Below are positions 53,421-63,015 of a stretch of DNA of 64,000 nucleotides, one piece after another; within the stretch, counting starts at the first letter, position 1; each line of letters starts with the position of its first letter. The DNA is from Chitinophaga pinensis. GTDB taxonomy: Bacteria > Bacteroidota > Bacteroidia > Flavobacteriales > Flavobacteriaceae. Location: assembly GCA_945873505.1 (NCBI GenBank), contig CAMCDQ010000001.1, forward strand, positions 1-64,000, written 5' to 3'. The notes below the pieces were generated by a model. The model had not been told where the DNA came from. It saw only the letters and a program-made list of their open reading frames with translations, and made no database searches. The position numbers and the translations under genes were made by a program.

Positions 53421-54572
53421 ATGGAATTTGATTTTTTACAACCTTTAAACGAAGAAGTTCTTGAATTTGCAAATGCATTGTCTTCTCAAAATTTGGGAAG
53501 TAAAATTGTTTTGCATATCAAAGAAGAATTTCCTGATTTGAATAAAATTAAAATTGCAATAATTGGAGTTTTAGACAATCGAGGAGAAAAAAATGCTACT
53601 TCAAATGTTGATTTATTTCCGTTTAGAAAAGAGTTGTATTGTCTTTTTCCAGGCAACTGGGACGCTTCAATTGCCGATTTAGGCGACATTGCTGCAGGAG
53701 ACACTTTAGAGGATACTTATTTTGCACTAAAAAGTGTTGCTGCTACACTAATTAAGAAAAAAATAATTCCTATTGTTATAGGTGGATCTCAAGATTTAAC
53801 CTATCCCTTGTATCGCGCATTTGATTCGCTTGAACAAATGGTAAATTTAGTTTCAATTGATAGTAAATTTGACTTCGGAAAAGAAAGTGAAAGCGTAACT
53901 TCGGATTCATATCTGACGAAAATAATAGTAGACGAACCGAATAATCTTTTTAATTTTTGTAATATTGGTTATCAAACCTATTTTAATTCTCAAGAGGAAA
54001 TTGACTTGATAGAAAAGTTGTTTTTTGATGCCTACAGGTTAGGAGACATCTCCAATACAATTGCATTGGCAGAGCCAGTTTTTAGAGATGCGGATCTAGT
54101 TAGCCTAGATTTTAATGCAATAAAATCTTCAGATTCAGGAAATTTAGTTACTTTTATACCCAATGGTTTCAACGGAAAAGAAATTTGTTCCCTCTCACGA
54201 TACGCAGGAATAAGTGATAAAGTATCTTTGTTTGGAATATTTAATCATGAGAATTCAAGTCAATCGGCAGTTCTAATTGCACAAATTATATGGTATTTTA
54301 TTGAAGGATTTCATTACCGTTCCAATGAATATCCCTTTGGTAACAAGGAAAATTATATTAAATATATAGTGCCATTAGAACAGGAAGAATTAGTTTTTTA
54401 CAAGAGTAATAAAACTGGGAGATGGTGGATAGAAATACCATTTATATCAAATTCATACAATAAATTAAAAAGAAATACGTTATTTCCATGTTCCTATGAG
54501 GAGTATCTTATTGCATGCGGCAATGAAATGCCTGAAAGATGGTGGAAGGCTCAAAGGAAGAATGTTGTTTAA
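53421..54572 (+). CDS. arginase/formimidoylglutamase-like protein, probably inactive
   Basis: A 383-residue protein of the ureohydrolase fold, usually annotated formimidoylglutamase beside gldK in flavobacteria. The core motifs are degenerate. GGDHS is replaced by GGSQDLT. The DAHxD region reads SIDSKFDFG. The SxDxDxxDP region reads SLDFNAIKSSDSG. So several Mn ligands (the first His, the second His, one Asp) appear lost, and hydrolase activity is doubtful. It precedes gldKLMN and is separated by a weak terminator-like hairpin. A structural role near the gliding machine is inference. Confidence 0.82.
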   Translation: MEFDFLQPLNEEVLEFANALSSQNLGSKIVLHIKEEFPDLNKIKIAIIGVLDNRGEKNATSNVDLFPFRKELYCLFPGNWDASIADLGDIAAGDTLEDTYFALKSVAATLIKKKIIPIVIGGSQDLTYPLYRAFDSLEQMVNLVSIDSKFDFGKESESVTSDSYLTKIIVDEPNNLFNFCNIGYQTYFNSQEEIDLIEKLFFDAYRLGDISNTIALAEPVFRDADLVSLDFNAIKSSDSGNLVTFIPNGFNGKEICSLSRYAGISDKVSLFGIFNHENSSQSAVLIAQIIWYFIEGFHYRSNEYPFGNKENYIKYIVPLEQEELVFYKSNKTGRWWIEIPFISNSYNKLKRNTLFPCSYEEYLIACGNEMPERWWKAQRKNVV

Positions 54573-54624
54573 CTAAAAGTTAAAAAATTGTAAAATTAGT
54601 TTTTAGTCAACTTTAGTTTTTTTT
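54571..54624 (+). terminator. weak terminator-like hairpin before gldK
   Basis: AACTAAAAGTT (54571-54581) can pair with AACTTTAGTT (54609-54618), with a bulge, followed by a T-run. The long AT-rich loop makes it uncertain. Confidence 0.35.
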
Positions 54625-54703
54625 CTATAAATAATTGTTTTTTATGAAAATATTAAATAGGTTTACACCCTCAAATACACACACACACGTAATTCAAATA
54701 CAT

Positions 54704-56101
54704 ATGAAGAAGTTCTTTGCATTTATAGCAATTTTAACAGTATTAATAGGCTGTGGCCGTTCTAGCGACAAAGGCGAATTAGTTGGAGTTAAAGGAAAAA
54801 AATGGCATCCAGAAAAGCCTTTTGGGATGGCATTAATTCCAGGTGGTGCCTTTATTATGGGTAAATCAGATGATGATTTAGCCAATGTTCAAGATGCGAC
54901 TACTAAAACAGTAACAGTTCGTTCTTTCTATATGGACGAAACAGAGATAACAAATAGTGAGTACAGACAGTTTGTTGAATGGGTAAAAGATTCAACAATG
55001 CGAGTTCGTTTGGCAATAATAGCAGATGAACAAGGACTCAAAAAAGGAGCATCTGGGAAAAGCGGAAAAGGTGGAAGTGTTGGAGATTTTGCTTTTAACG
55101 ATGCAGATCCTGCGAAAATGACCGCTTATGATAAGTATATGTACGACAACTATTATAGCATAGGTACAGATGACGATATTAATGCTTTTAGAAAACTGAA
55201 TCGTAAAGTTAAATTAATCAAAGAAACTAGTAAATATCCTGACGAATTCTACACAGAAGTTATGGATTCAATGTATTTGCCAGTTGCGGAAGCATACAAT
55301 GGATTAAGAACCATAGATGTAAATAAATTGAAATTCCGTTATTCTTGGATGGACATTCAAGCTGCAGCAAAAGCTAAAGTAGGAAAGAGAAGTACTTTTA
55401 TTAAAACAGAACAAGTAAAAGTGTATCCTGATACAACAACTTGGATTAAAGATTTTGCATATTCATATAACGAACCAATGCACAACGATTATTTCTGGCA
55501 TCAAGCGTATGCTCAATACCCTGTAGTGGGTGTGAGTTGGAACCAAGCCAAAGCATTTTGTGCATGGAGAACATTGAATAAAAACACCTACGTTAAGAGT
55601 AAAAAAGGAAGAGATTTAATAAACTCTTTCCGTTTGCCTTCCGAAGCTGAGTGGGAATATTCTGCAAGAGGTGGTTTGCAATCGGGAACATATCCTTGGG
55701 GTGGTCCTTATACTAAAAACGATAGAGGATGTTTCTTAGCGAATTTCAAACCTAATAGGGGTGATTACGCGGCAGATGATGCATTGTATACTGTTGAAGC
55801 TAAATCGTATGACCCAAATGGTTATGGTCTATACAATATGGCTGGGAATGTTTCTGAATGGACAGATGCTTCTTATGATGCTTCGGCTTATGAATTCGTA
55901 TCTTCTATGAATCCAGCAGTTCAAGATTTAAAAAACAAACGAAAAGTTGTTAGAGGAGGATCATGGAAAGATGTAGCTTACTATCTCCAAGTTGGAACGA
56001 GAGATTTCGAGTATGCAGATTCTGCTAGAAGTTATATCGGTTTCAGAACTGTACAAGATTATATGGGAACACAATCTACCGGAAAAGGCAAGAAAAAATA
56101 A
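54704..56101 (+). CDS. gldK: gliding motility / T9SS lipoprotein GldK
   Basis: GldK (PorK) forms, with GldN, a periplasmic ring attached to the outer membrane in the type IX secretion system. From ATG 54704 (MKKFFAFIAILTVLIGC) there is a signal peptide and lipobox ending in Cys17. The rest is an FGE/sulfatase-modifying-like fold: MALIPGGAFIMGKSDDDL, FYMDETEITNSEYRQFVEW, NRLP-like SFRLPSEAEWEYSARGGL, YNMAGNVSEWTDAS and VVRGGSWKD. The Cys needed for FGE catalysis is absent, so it is structural. An upstream frame from 54635 is unlikely. Confidence 0.95.
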   Translation: MKKFFAFIAILTVLIGCGRSSDKGELVGVKGKKWHPEKPFGMALIPGGAFIMGKSDDDLANVQDATTKTVTVRSFYMDETEITNSEYRQFVEWVKDSTMRVRLAIIADEQGLKKGASGKSGKGGSVGDFAFNDADPAKMTAYDKYMYDNYYSIGTDDDINAFRKLNRKVKLIKETSKYPDEFYTEVMDSMYLPVAEAYNGLRTIDVNKLKFRYSWMDIQAAAKAKVGKRSTFIKTEQVKVYPDTTTWIKDFAYSYNEPMHNDYFWHQAYAQYPVVGVSWNQAKAFCAWRTLNKNTYVKSKKGRDLINSFRLPSEAEWEYSARGGLQSGTYPWGGPYTKNDRGCFLANFKPNRGDYAADDALYTVEAKSYDPNGYGLYNMAGNVSEWTDASYDASAYEFVSSMNPAVQDLKNKRKVVRGGSWKDVAYYLQVGTRDFEYADSARSYIGFRTVQDYMGTQSTGKGKKK

Positions 56102-56141
56102 ATTAAAACTAAATTAAACATTAACTAAACAAATTTTTATC

Positions 56142-56786
56142 ATGGCATTATTAAGCAAAAAAGCAATGAACTTCGCATATGGAATGGGAGCTGCAGTAGT
56201 AATTATCGGAGCATTATTTAAAATTACACACATGGAATTCGGATTTATTACAGGTAACTTAATGTTAACTATTGGTCTTATTACTGAGGCGTTGATTTTT
56301 GGTTTGTCTGCTTTTGAACCAGTTGATGAAGAATTGGATTGGGCATTAGTATACCCAGAATTAGCAGGTGGAATGGCTAGCAACAAAGCAGGGAAAAAAG
56401 AAGATGTTAAAGAAGCACAAGGACTTTTATCTCAAAAATTAGACGCAATGTTGAAAGAAGCTAAAATTGATGGTGAATTAATGGCAAGCTTAGGAAATAG
56501 CATTAAAAACTTTGAAGCAGCAGCAAAAACTATTGCACCTTCAGCTGAATCATTGGCTTCAACAAAAAAATACAGCGAAGAATTAACTTTAGCTGCCTCT
56601 CAAATGGAATCTATCAATGGATTATACAAAATCCAACTAGAAACTTCAGCTAAAAATGCACAAATTAATGAAGAAGTTGTTGAAAATAATATAAAATTAA
56701 AAGATCAAATGCAATCGTTAACTTCAAACTTGTCTTCATTGAACAATGTATATGGAGGAATGCTTTCTGCAATGAGTAACAAATAA
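56142..56786 (+). CDS. gldL: gliding motility protein GldL (T9SS motor)
   Basis: GldL (PorL) is the inner-membrane proton channel subunit of the GldLM motor. Two helices are seen near residues 12-26 and 39-57. The polar residues known to matter in F. johnsoniae GldL (Y13, K27, H30, E49, E59) are all in place here (YGMGAAVVII, LFKITHMEFG, LITEALIFGL, FEPVDEE). The rest of the 214 residues is a cytoplasmic helical tail. It is 40 bases after gldK. Confidence 0.95.
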   Translation: MALLSKKAMNFAYGMGAAVVIIGALFKITHMEFGFITGNLMLTIGLITEALIFGLSAFEPVDEELDWALVYPELAGGMASNKAGKKEDVKEAQGLLSQKLDAMLKEAKIDGELMASLGNSIKNFEAAAKTIAPSAESLASTKKYSEELTLAASQMESINGLYKIQLETSAKNAQINEEVVENNIKLKDQMQSLTSNLSSLNNVYGGMLSAMSNK

Positions 56787-56835
56787 TAATTAGTTTTTAA
56801 ACTATATTTAATAACAAATAAACTAATTAGAAAAA

Positions 56836-58383
56836 ATGGCAGGAGGAAAATTAACCCCTAGACAGAAAATGATTAACCTAATGTACTTGGTTTTCATTGC
56901 AATGTTGGCATTAAACATGTCAAAAGAAGTATTATCAGCATTTGGAATTTTAAATAAAAAATTAGTTGAATCAAATGGTTTAACTACTGCTCGTAACGAC
57001 GATGCTTTTCAACAATTAGCTCAAAAAGCTTCTGAACAGTCAGGACAGTATGGAGATAAAAAAGTAAAAGTCGAAAAAATAAGAGCTCTTTGTAAAGATT
57101 TTTACGGTTATGTAGAAAATTTAAAATCATCTTCTTCAAAAGAATTTGATTTAAATGAAGAAGGTGTTTTTGAAAAAATGGATAAGGGAGACTACTTTGA
57201 CAACTTATTTTTTAAAGGAGATAAAGTCTCTAAAGAAGGAAAAGAATTCGTTAGTAAAATGCAAAACTTTCCTTTAGAAGTCAAAAAAATAGGTGGTAGT
57301 GCTATTGCTGAAGAGGAGATGAATAAAATTATGAATAGATTTTCAACCGCTGAGATAAAATCTAAAAAAGCTGGGGCAACCTTGTCTTGGATTGATTATA
57401 ATTTTAAAGGATTTCCATTGATTGCTTCGATAACCAAGTTATCTCAATTACAAGCAGATATAAAAAGTACTGAAAGCGATATCATTGCAGGAATGTTCCA
57501 AACTAGTTTGATTTCTGCCGCTTCGTTAACAAAATACCAACCGATTGTTGTTCCAGAAAAATCGGCATTCTTCCAAGGTGAAGCAGTGAAAGGTAAAGTT
57601 ATACTAGGAAAATTTGATCCTGATTTGATTGCTAAATCAGTTATCGTAAATGGTCAATCGGTAAAAGCTACTGCTGGTCAGGCAGAATTTTCTTTCGGAG
57701 CAGGCGCTGTAGGCGAGCATGAAATTACTGGAACCTTTAACTTTGACGAAGGTGGAAAAGTGGTAAGTTTACCAATTAAAGGAAACTATGTTGTAGTTCC
57801 TAAGCCAAATTCAGCTAATATATCTGCTGATAAAATGAATGTTGTTTATAGAGGATTACCTAATCCAATGACTATTTCATTTGCTGGTATTTCTGATGAT
57901 AAAGTAAAGGCTTCTGCCTCAGGTTTAACCAAAGGTTCAAAACCTGGACAGTATAACCTTAATCCAGGTTCTGGTAATGAAGTTACTGTAGCGGTTACTG
58001 CTTTACTTCCTGATGGAAAACCTGTTTCTGATAAAAAAGTATTCAGAATTAAAAACATACCTGGTCCAAAAGGTGCTATTGGTGGTGAAATGGAAGTTGT
58101 TAAAGGAGCTAAATCTCGTTTAGAGGTTTCTCAAATTTCTGCTAAATTACCAGACTTTTTATATGACCTTACTTTTCAAGTTACACAATTTACTTTTAAA
58201 GTTACCGGTACAGCTGCTGTTATTGTAAATGGAGACAGAGTTAATGCGCAGTGTAAAGCCGCTTTAGCAAGAGCTGGAAGAGGAGATCAAGTTGTAATTT
58301 CTGATATCAAAACAAAAATAATTGGTGTAACTGCTAATGTAATTACGGGTAGAACATCACCAGTAATATACGAAATACAATAA
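56836..58383 (+). CDS. gldM: gliding motility protein GldM (T9SS motor shaft)
   Basis: GldM (PorM) is the rotating shaft from the inner membrane into the periplasm. The N-terminal GGKLTPRQKMINLMYLVFIA contains Arg9 and the single transmembrane helix. A helical D1 domain and three beta-rich domains follow (QPIVVPEKSAFFQGEAVKGK, VYRGLPNPMTISFAGIS and IPGPKGAIGGEMEVVKG mark their starts). Length is 515 residues, matching the family. It forms a complex with GldL and contacts the GldK-GldN ring. Confidence 0.95.
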   Translation: MAGGKLTPRQKMINLMYLVFIAMLALNMSKEVLSAFGILNKKLVESNGLTTARNDDAFQQLAQKASEQSGQYGDKKVKVEKIRALCKDFYGYVENLKSSSSKEFDLNEEGVFEKMDKGDYFDNLFFKGDKVSKEGKEFVSKMQNFPLEVKKIGGSAIAEEEMNKIMNRFSTAEIKSKKAGATLSWIDYNFKGFPLIASITKLSQLQADIKSTESDIIAGMFQTSLISAASLTKYQPIVVPEKSAFFQGEAVKGKVILGKFDPDLIAKSVIVNGQSVKATAGQAEFSFGAGAVGEHEITGTFNFDEGGKVVSLPIKGNYVVVPKPNSANISADKMNVVYRGLPNPMTISFAGISDDKVKASASGLTKGSKPGQYNLNPGSGNEVTVAVTALLPDGKPVSDKKVFRIKNIPGPKGAIGGEMEVVKGAKSRLEVSQISAKLPDFLYDLTFQVTQFTFKVTGTAAVIVNGDRVNAQCKAALARAGRGDQVVISDIKTKIIGVTANVITGRTSPVIYEIQ

Positions 58384-58429
58384 AAATTTAAGTTAGACGT
58401 TTTTTTAAACAACATAGAATCACAAAAAG

Positions 58430-59419
58430 ATGAATTGGAGAAATTTTTTACTAGTTATTATTTTTACCTTGGGATGTTTTTCATCTTATGCTCAGTCTAA
58501 TTTGCTTAATGCTAAGACTCCAGCGGACATTGGTAAAAAAACCCCTGCGCAATTGATTTCTGATAATGACAAACCATTAGCGTATGGTTATGTTCATGAC
58601 AGAGACATTTTGATGGGAAAAACAACTTGGGAGGTTATCGATTTAGATGAAAGAATTAATTTTCCTTTGTACTATCCAATCGATACCGCAAATATTGGTA
58701 AAGAAAGAAGGTCTTTGTTTGATGTTTTATTAAAAAATATTAAATCAGGAAAAATCACAGAGGTTTATACTGATAGTTATTTTAATACTAAAAAGACACT
58801 TAAAGATATGGCATCATCATTTGCTTATACTGATACTCTTCAAGGAGGAATAGACGAAATAAACAATTACTTTGACGACTATAAACCTAGAATTGTACCT
58901 GAAATTGTAAAAAAAGACAAAAAAGGTAAAGTTATTTCTGTAACTCCTGCAACGACTATTCCTGCTACTAAAGTATTAGATCCTCAATACATTAACACAC
59001 AGGTGTTAACAGCACAAGATGTAAGTGGGTATAAAATTAAAGGTTTTTGGTATTTTGACAAACGTCAAAGTGAATTGAAATACAGACTATTAGGAATTTG
59101 TCCAGTTGCTCCAGAAGCAAAAGAAAGAAATGCCGAAAATCCTGATTACATTGAATTATTTTGGGTTTATTTCCCATCAGTTCGTGATATTCTTCATGAA
59201 GCAAAATCTTTTAACAATAGGAATTCGGCTATGCCAATTGACTTTGATCAACTTTTAAATTCAAGACGTTTTAATGGCGTTGTATATCAAGAAGAAAATG
59301 TACAAGGTGACAGAACTATTGAAGACTATATGAAAGACAATGCGCAAATGCAATTATTAGAGTCTGATAGGGTTAAAGAAAAAATACGTGATTTTGAACA
59401 AGATATGTGGAGCTATTAA
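58430..59419 (+). CDS. gldN: gliding motility protein GldN
   Basis: GldN (PorN) partners with GldK in the periplasmic ring and meets GldM. A signal peptide (NFLLVIIFTLGCFSSYAQ) precedes NAKTPADIGKKTP. The middle has DILMGKTTWEVIDLDERINF and PLYYPIDTANIG; the C-terminal part has GVVYQEENVQGDRTIEDYMK and ends at FEQDMWSY. Length is 329 residues. It ends the gldKLMN operon with a strong terminator. Confidence 0.95.
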   Translation: MNWRNFLLVIIFTLGCFSSYAQSNLLNAKTPADIGKKTPAQLISDNDKPLAYGYVHDRDILMGKTTWEVIDLDERINFPLYYPIDTANIGKERRSLFDVLLKNIKSGKITEVYTDSYFNTKKTLKDMASSFAYTDTLQGGIDEINNYFDDYKPRIVPEIVKKDKKGKVISVTPATTIPATKVLDPQYINTQVLTAQDVSGYKIKGFWYFDKRQSELKYRLLGICPVAPEAKERNAENPDYIELFWVYFPSVRDILHEAKSFNNRNSAMPIDFDQLLNSRRFNGVVYQEENVQGDRTIEDYMKDNAQMQLLESDRVKEKIRDFEQDMWSY

Positions 59420-59432
59420 GTTTTAATAATTA

Positions 59433-59467
59433 AAAAAAACTCTTATCGAAAGGTAAGAGTTTTTTCT
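59433..59467 (+). terminator. gldKLMN operon terminator
   Basis: AACTCTTA (59439-59446) and TAAGAGTT (59454-59461) form a stem with an A-run before and a T-run after, right after gldN. Confidence 0.85.
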
Positions 59468-59479
59468 TTATAAAATAAT

Positions 59480-60526
59480 ATGTTAGATTATATAATCGTT
59501 GGTTCAGGTCTCGCAGGAATTGCATTTGCTGAAAAAGCATTGCAAAATGAAAAGTCTTTATTACTATTTGACAACCAATCTCAAAATTCTTCCAGAATTG
59601 CAGGAGGTTTGTACAACCCGGTTATTTTAAAGCGTTTTAGTGAAGTTTGGCAAGCGCAAGAACAATTACAACTTTTAGACGAATTCTATCAAGCGTTGGA
59701 ACTAAAATTGCAAATTAAAGTAGATTATAAAATTCCTATTCTCCGTAAATTTTTTTCTATTGAAGAGCAAAACAATTGGTTTTCGGCTTCTGACAATAAA
59801 AATTTAGCGCCATTTCTTTCTTTGGATTTGTTGCCTACAAAATACAAAGGAATTCAATCACCTTTTGATTATGGCCAAGTACTGCATACAGGATATGTTG
59901 ATACGGCAACATTATTGGATTCTTATAAAGAATATTTAAATGAAACCAATCAATTATTACAAGAAACATTTGATTATAATGCATTGATAATTCAGAGCGA
60001 TTGCATTGAATATAAAAACATAAAGGCCAAACACATACTCTTTGCAGAGGGATTTGGAATGCATTCTAATCCGTTTTTTAATCATTTGCCGCTTGACGGT
60101 ACAAAAGGCGAATTGTTTATCATAAAAGCACCCGATTTAGATTTGGACGTTATCATTAACACAAGCGTTTTTATTTTACCGTTAGGAAATCATTTGTTCA
60201 AAGTAGGAGCAACATACAACTGGAAAGACAAAACAAATAGTCCAACAGATGAAGGGAAGTCGGAATTGCTTTCAAGAATAAATGAAATTATAGACTGCAA
60301 ATTTGAAATTATAGACCATTTTGCAGGCGTTCGACCAACCGTTAGAGATAGAAAACCACTCGTTGGAACGCATCCAAATCATGAAAGAATACACATTCTG
60401 AACGGGCTTGGAACTCGTGGCGTAATGCTTGCTCCTTCAATGGCAAAAGCGTTATTTGAATCTATTGAAAATCAAAAACCATTAGATAACGAAATTGACA
60501 TTCAAAGATTCATCAAAAAAAGTTGA
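59480..60526 (+). CDS. FAD-dependent oxidoreductase (DAO family)
   Basis: A 348-residue flavoprotein. The N-terminal DYIIVGSGLAGIAFAEKAL is the FAD loop and RIAGGLYNPVILKRF follows. GVRPTVRDRKPLVGTHPNH and ILNGLGTRGVMLAPSMAKAL form the C-terminal FAD motif of the D-amino-acid-oxidase-like family. It probably oxidises an amine or amino acid; the substrate is unknown. There is no signal peptide. It starts 12 bases after the gldN terminator and converges on the DUF983 gene. Confidence 0.88.
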   Translation: MLDYIIVGSGLAGIAFAEKALQNEKSLLLFDNQSQNSSRIAGGLYNPVILKRFSEVWQAQEQLQLLDEFYQALELKLQIKVDYKIPILRKFFSIEEQNNWFSASDNKNLAPFLSLDLLPTKYKGIQSPFDYGQVLHTGYVDTATLLDSYKEYLNETNQLLQETFDYNALIIQSDCIEYKNIKAKHILFAEGFGMHSNPFFNHLPLDGTKGELFIIKAPDLDLDVIINTSVFILPLGNHLFKVGATYNWKDKTNSPTDEGKSELLSRINEIIDCKFEIIDHFAGVRPTVRDRKPLVGTHPNHERIHILNGLGTRGVMLAPSMAKALFESIENQKPLDNEIDIQRFIKKS

Positions 60527-60527
60527 T

Positions 60528-60908
60528 TTATTGCTTAAAATCTTCATCATAAGAAACGAACATATTGATATATATGTTCCTTGATAATCGAAGAACCAAT
60601 GGAAAAGATAAAATAAGTGATGCAATAATGGAAATAAATGCGACTTTTAAACTCGTATTTAAAATAACATAAGAAACAATAAATGCTACAATTCCAATTC
60701 CAACATTCAACCCATAACTCACATACATTGCACCATAAAAAAACGAAGGTTCAATTTGATATTTCAAACCACAATGACTGCAATTTTCATTCATTTTGAG
60801 AACTTTTGTCAAATGAAGCATGTTTTTATCCAAATACATACTCTCATTCTGACATTTAGGACAACTTCCTGTTAAAATACTATTTAATTTGGATCCTTTT
60901 TTTAACAT
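60528..60908 (-). CDS. DUF983 membrane protein
   Basis: From the ATG at 60908 the 126-residue product has two zinc-ribbon-like CxxC pairs (GSCPKCQNESMYL and ENCSHCGLKYQ) and two hydrophobic helices (GLNVGIGIVAFIVSYVIL and VAFISIIASLILSFPLVL). FFYGAMYVSYG is family-typical. It matches DUF983, of unknown function. A start at 60947 would add 13 residues and is less likely. Confidence 0.85.
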   Translation of the reverse strand: MLKKGSKLNSILTGSCPKCQNESMYLDKNMLHLTKVLKMNENCSHCGLKYQIEPSFFYGAMYVSYGLNVGIGIVAFIVSYVILNTSLKVAFISIIASLILSFPLVLRLSRNIYINMFVSYDEDFKQ

Positions 60909-61041
60909 TTGCAAAAAATTTGATTCGCCATTTTGTTGACAATACAAATTTACAACTAATACCTGTTTTTTTAAGTTAAAATCGGGTTCTATTTTTAGCA
61001 GATTGTAACATTAAACTTGAAACCTTAAACAATAAAATATA

Positions 61042-62949
61042 ATGCTTAATATACACAATCTATCTGTTTCCTTTGGAGGTACTTATTTATTTGAAGAAGT
61101 GACCTTCCGTTTGGGTGCTGGAGACAGAGTTGGACTCGTTGGAAAAAATGGTGCAGGAAAGTCCACAATGTTGAAAATTTTAGCACGAGATTTTGCTCCT
61201 GATTCGGGTGTTATATCTCAAGAAAAAGAAGTGAGAATGGGTTTTCTTCGTCAAGATATCGATTTTGAACAAGGAAGAACCGTACTTGAAGAAGCCTATG
61301 AAGCATTTACAGATATTAAAATTGTAGAAAAAAAACTGGAGCAAATCAATCATTTATTGGTTACAAGAACGGATTATGAAAGTGAAGAATACAGCCAAAT
61401 CATTGAAGATTTATCTGATTATACGCACCGTTTTGATTTATTAGGCGGTTACAATTATATTGGCGATACCGAAAAAATCCTACTTGGATTAGGTTTCAAG
61501 CGCGAAGTATTCAACAATCAAACGGAAACTTTTTCTGGAGGTTGGAGAATGCGTATCGAATTAGCCAAATTATTATTGCAAGCAAATGACGTTTTGCTTT
61601 TAGATGAGCCAACGAATCATTTGGATATTGAAAGCATCATTTGGTTGGAAAGTTTCCTTAGAAACTATGCCGGTGTTGTCGTAATTGTATCCCATGATAA
61701 AATGTTTTTGGATAATGTAACCAATAGAACGATCGAAATTTCACATGGAAAAGCCTACGATTTCAACAAACCGTATTCTGAATATTTAGAATTGCGCCAT
61801 GAAATTCGTGAAAAACAATTGGCAACTCAGAAAAATCAAACCAAGAAAATTGAAGAAACAGAACGATTAATAGAAAAATTTCGTGCCAAAGCTTCCAAAG
61901 CTTCTATGGCACAATCGCTCATCAAAAAACTTGATAAAGTGGAACGAATTGAAGTCGATGAAGACGATAATTCGGTAATGAATATTTCTTTTCCAGTTTC
62001 AAAAGTGCCAGGAAAAGTGGTTATTGAAGCCGAGAAAGTTACCAAAAGCTACGGTGAAAATACCATTCTAAAAGACATCACTTTATTGGTTGAACGCGGA
62101 AGCAAAATTGCATTCGTTGGTCAAAACGGACAAGGAAAATCTACTTTTATTAAAGCAATTGTCAACGAATTTGAGTTTCAAGGAAGTATAAAATTAGGTC
62201 ATAACGTTCAAGTTGGTTATTTTGCACAAAATCAAGCGGAGTATTTGGATGGCGAAATTACCTTGTTGCAAACGATGGAAGATGCCGCAACCGATACCAA
62301 TCGTTCTAAGGTTCGCGACATGTTAGGTTCGTTTTTATTTCGTGGCGACGACGTTGAAAAAAAGGTAAAAGTCCTTTCTGGAGGCGAAAGAAATCGTCTG
62401 GCGCTTTGCAAATTATTGTTGCAACCCATCAATGTTTTGGTTATGGATGAGCCTACAAATCACTTGGATATCAAGTCCAAAAACGTCCTGAAAGCCGCTT
62501 TGCAAAAATACGAAGGGACGCTTTTACTTGTTTCTCACGACAGGGATTTCCTTCAAGGAATGTCGAATTTGGTTTATGAATTCAAAGACCAAAAAATCAA
62601 GGAATATTTAGGCGATGTCAACTATTTCCTTGAACAACGCAACTTGGAAAACATGCGGGAAGTAGAGAAAAAAGATGCCATAAAACAAACAGCACCAAAA
62701 GACAATAACAAAGCTTCCTACGAAGATCAGAAGAAAAATAAAGCGATTTACAATCGTTTGAGCAAAATTGAAAGTCAAATTAAGCAATTGGAAAAAGACA
62801 TTCAAAACGATGATAAAATGGTCGCTTCAAACTATGATAAACACGCCGAAAACGCTGCGTTTTTCATGGCATACAACAAGAAGAAAGCCGAATTAGAAAA
62901 GCTGCTTTTTGATTGGGAAGTGGTTCAGGAAGAAATCGATAATTTGTAG
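61042..62949 (+). CDS. ABC-F family ATPase
   Basis: A cytosolic protein of 635 residues with two ATPase domains and no membrane segment, as in ABC-F translation factors. The first has GLVGKNGAGKSTMLKIL, SGGWRMRIELAKLLL and LLLDEPTNHLDIES; the second has FVGQNGQGKSTFIKAI, LSGGERNRLALCKLLL and VMDEPTNHLDIKS. Between them is a helical linker (around residues 255-310); the C-terminal end is a coiled coil. It is closest in layout to Uup/YheS-like proteins; whether it confers antibiotic protection cannot be judged. Confidence 0.93.
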   Translation: MLNIHNLSVSFGGTYLFEEVTFRLGAGDRVGLVGKNGAGKSTMLKILARDFAPDSGVISQEKEVRMGFLRQDIDFEQGRTVLEEAYEAFTDIKIVEKKLEQINHLLVTRTDYESEEYSQIIEDLSDYTHRFDLLGGYNYIGDTEKILLGLGFKREVFNNQTETFSGGWRMRIELAKLLLQANDVLLLDEPTNHLDIESIIWLESFLRNYAGVVVIVSHDKMFLDNVTNRTIEISHGKAYDFNKPYSEYLELRHEIREKQLATQKNQTKKIEETERLIEKFRAKASKASMAQSLIKKLDKVERIEVDEDDNSVMNISFPVSKVPGKVVIEAEKVTKSYGENTILKDITLLVERGSKIAFVGQNGQGKSTFIKAIVNEFEFQGSIKLGHNVQVGYFAQNQAEYLDGEITLLQTMEDAATDTNRSKVRDMLGSFLFRGDDVEKKVKVLSGGERNRLALCKLLLQPINVLVMDEPTNHLDIKSKNVLKAALQKYEGTLLLVSHDRDFLQGMSNLVYEFKDQKIKEYLGDVNYFLEQRNLENMREVEKKDAIKQTAPKDNNKASYEDQKKNKAIYNRLSKIESQIKQLEKDIQNDDKMVASNYDKHAENAAFFMAYNKKKAELEKLLFDWEVVQEEIDNL

Positions 62950-63015
62950 TTTTAGGAGCTACCTGCCTTACAAAATTGAGGTATAGGATATTCCGCTCCA
63001 AGACATAAATTTCAT

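Noticed and set aside
54635..54703. A longer gldK start (MFFMKILNRF...)
   Set aside because: It would place about 23 hydrophilic residues, encoded partly by a CA dinucleotide run, before a perfect lipoprotein signal peptide starting at 54704.
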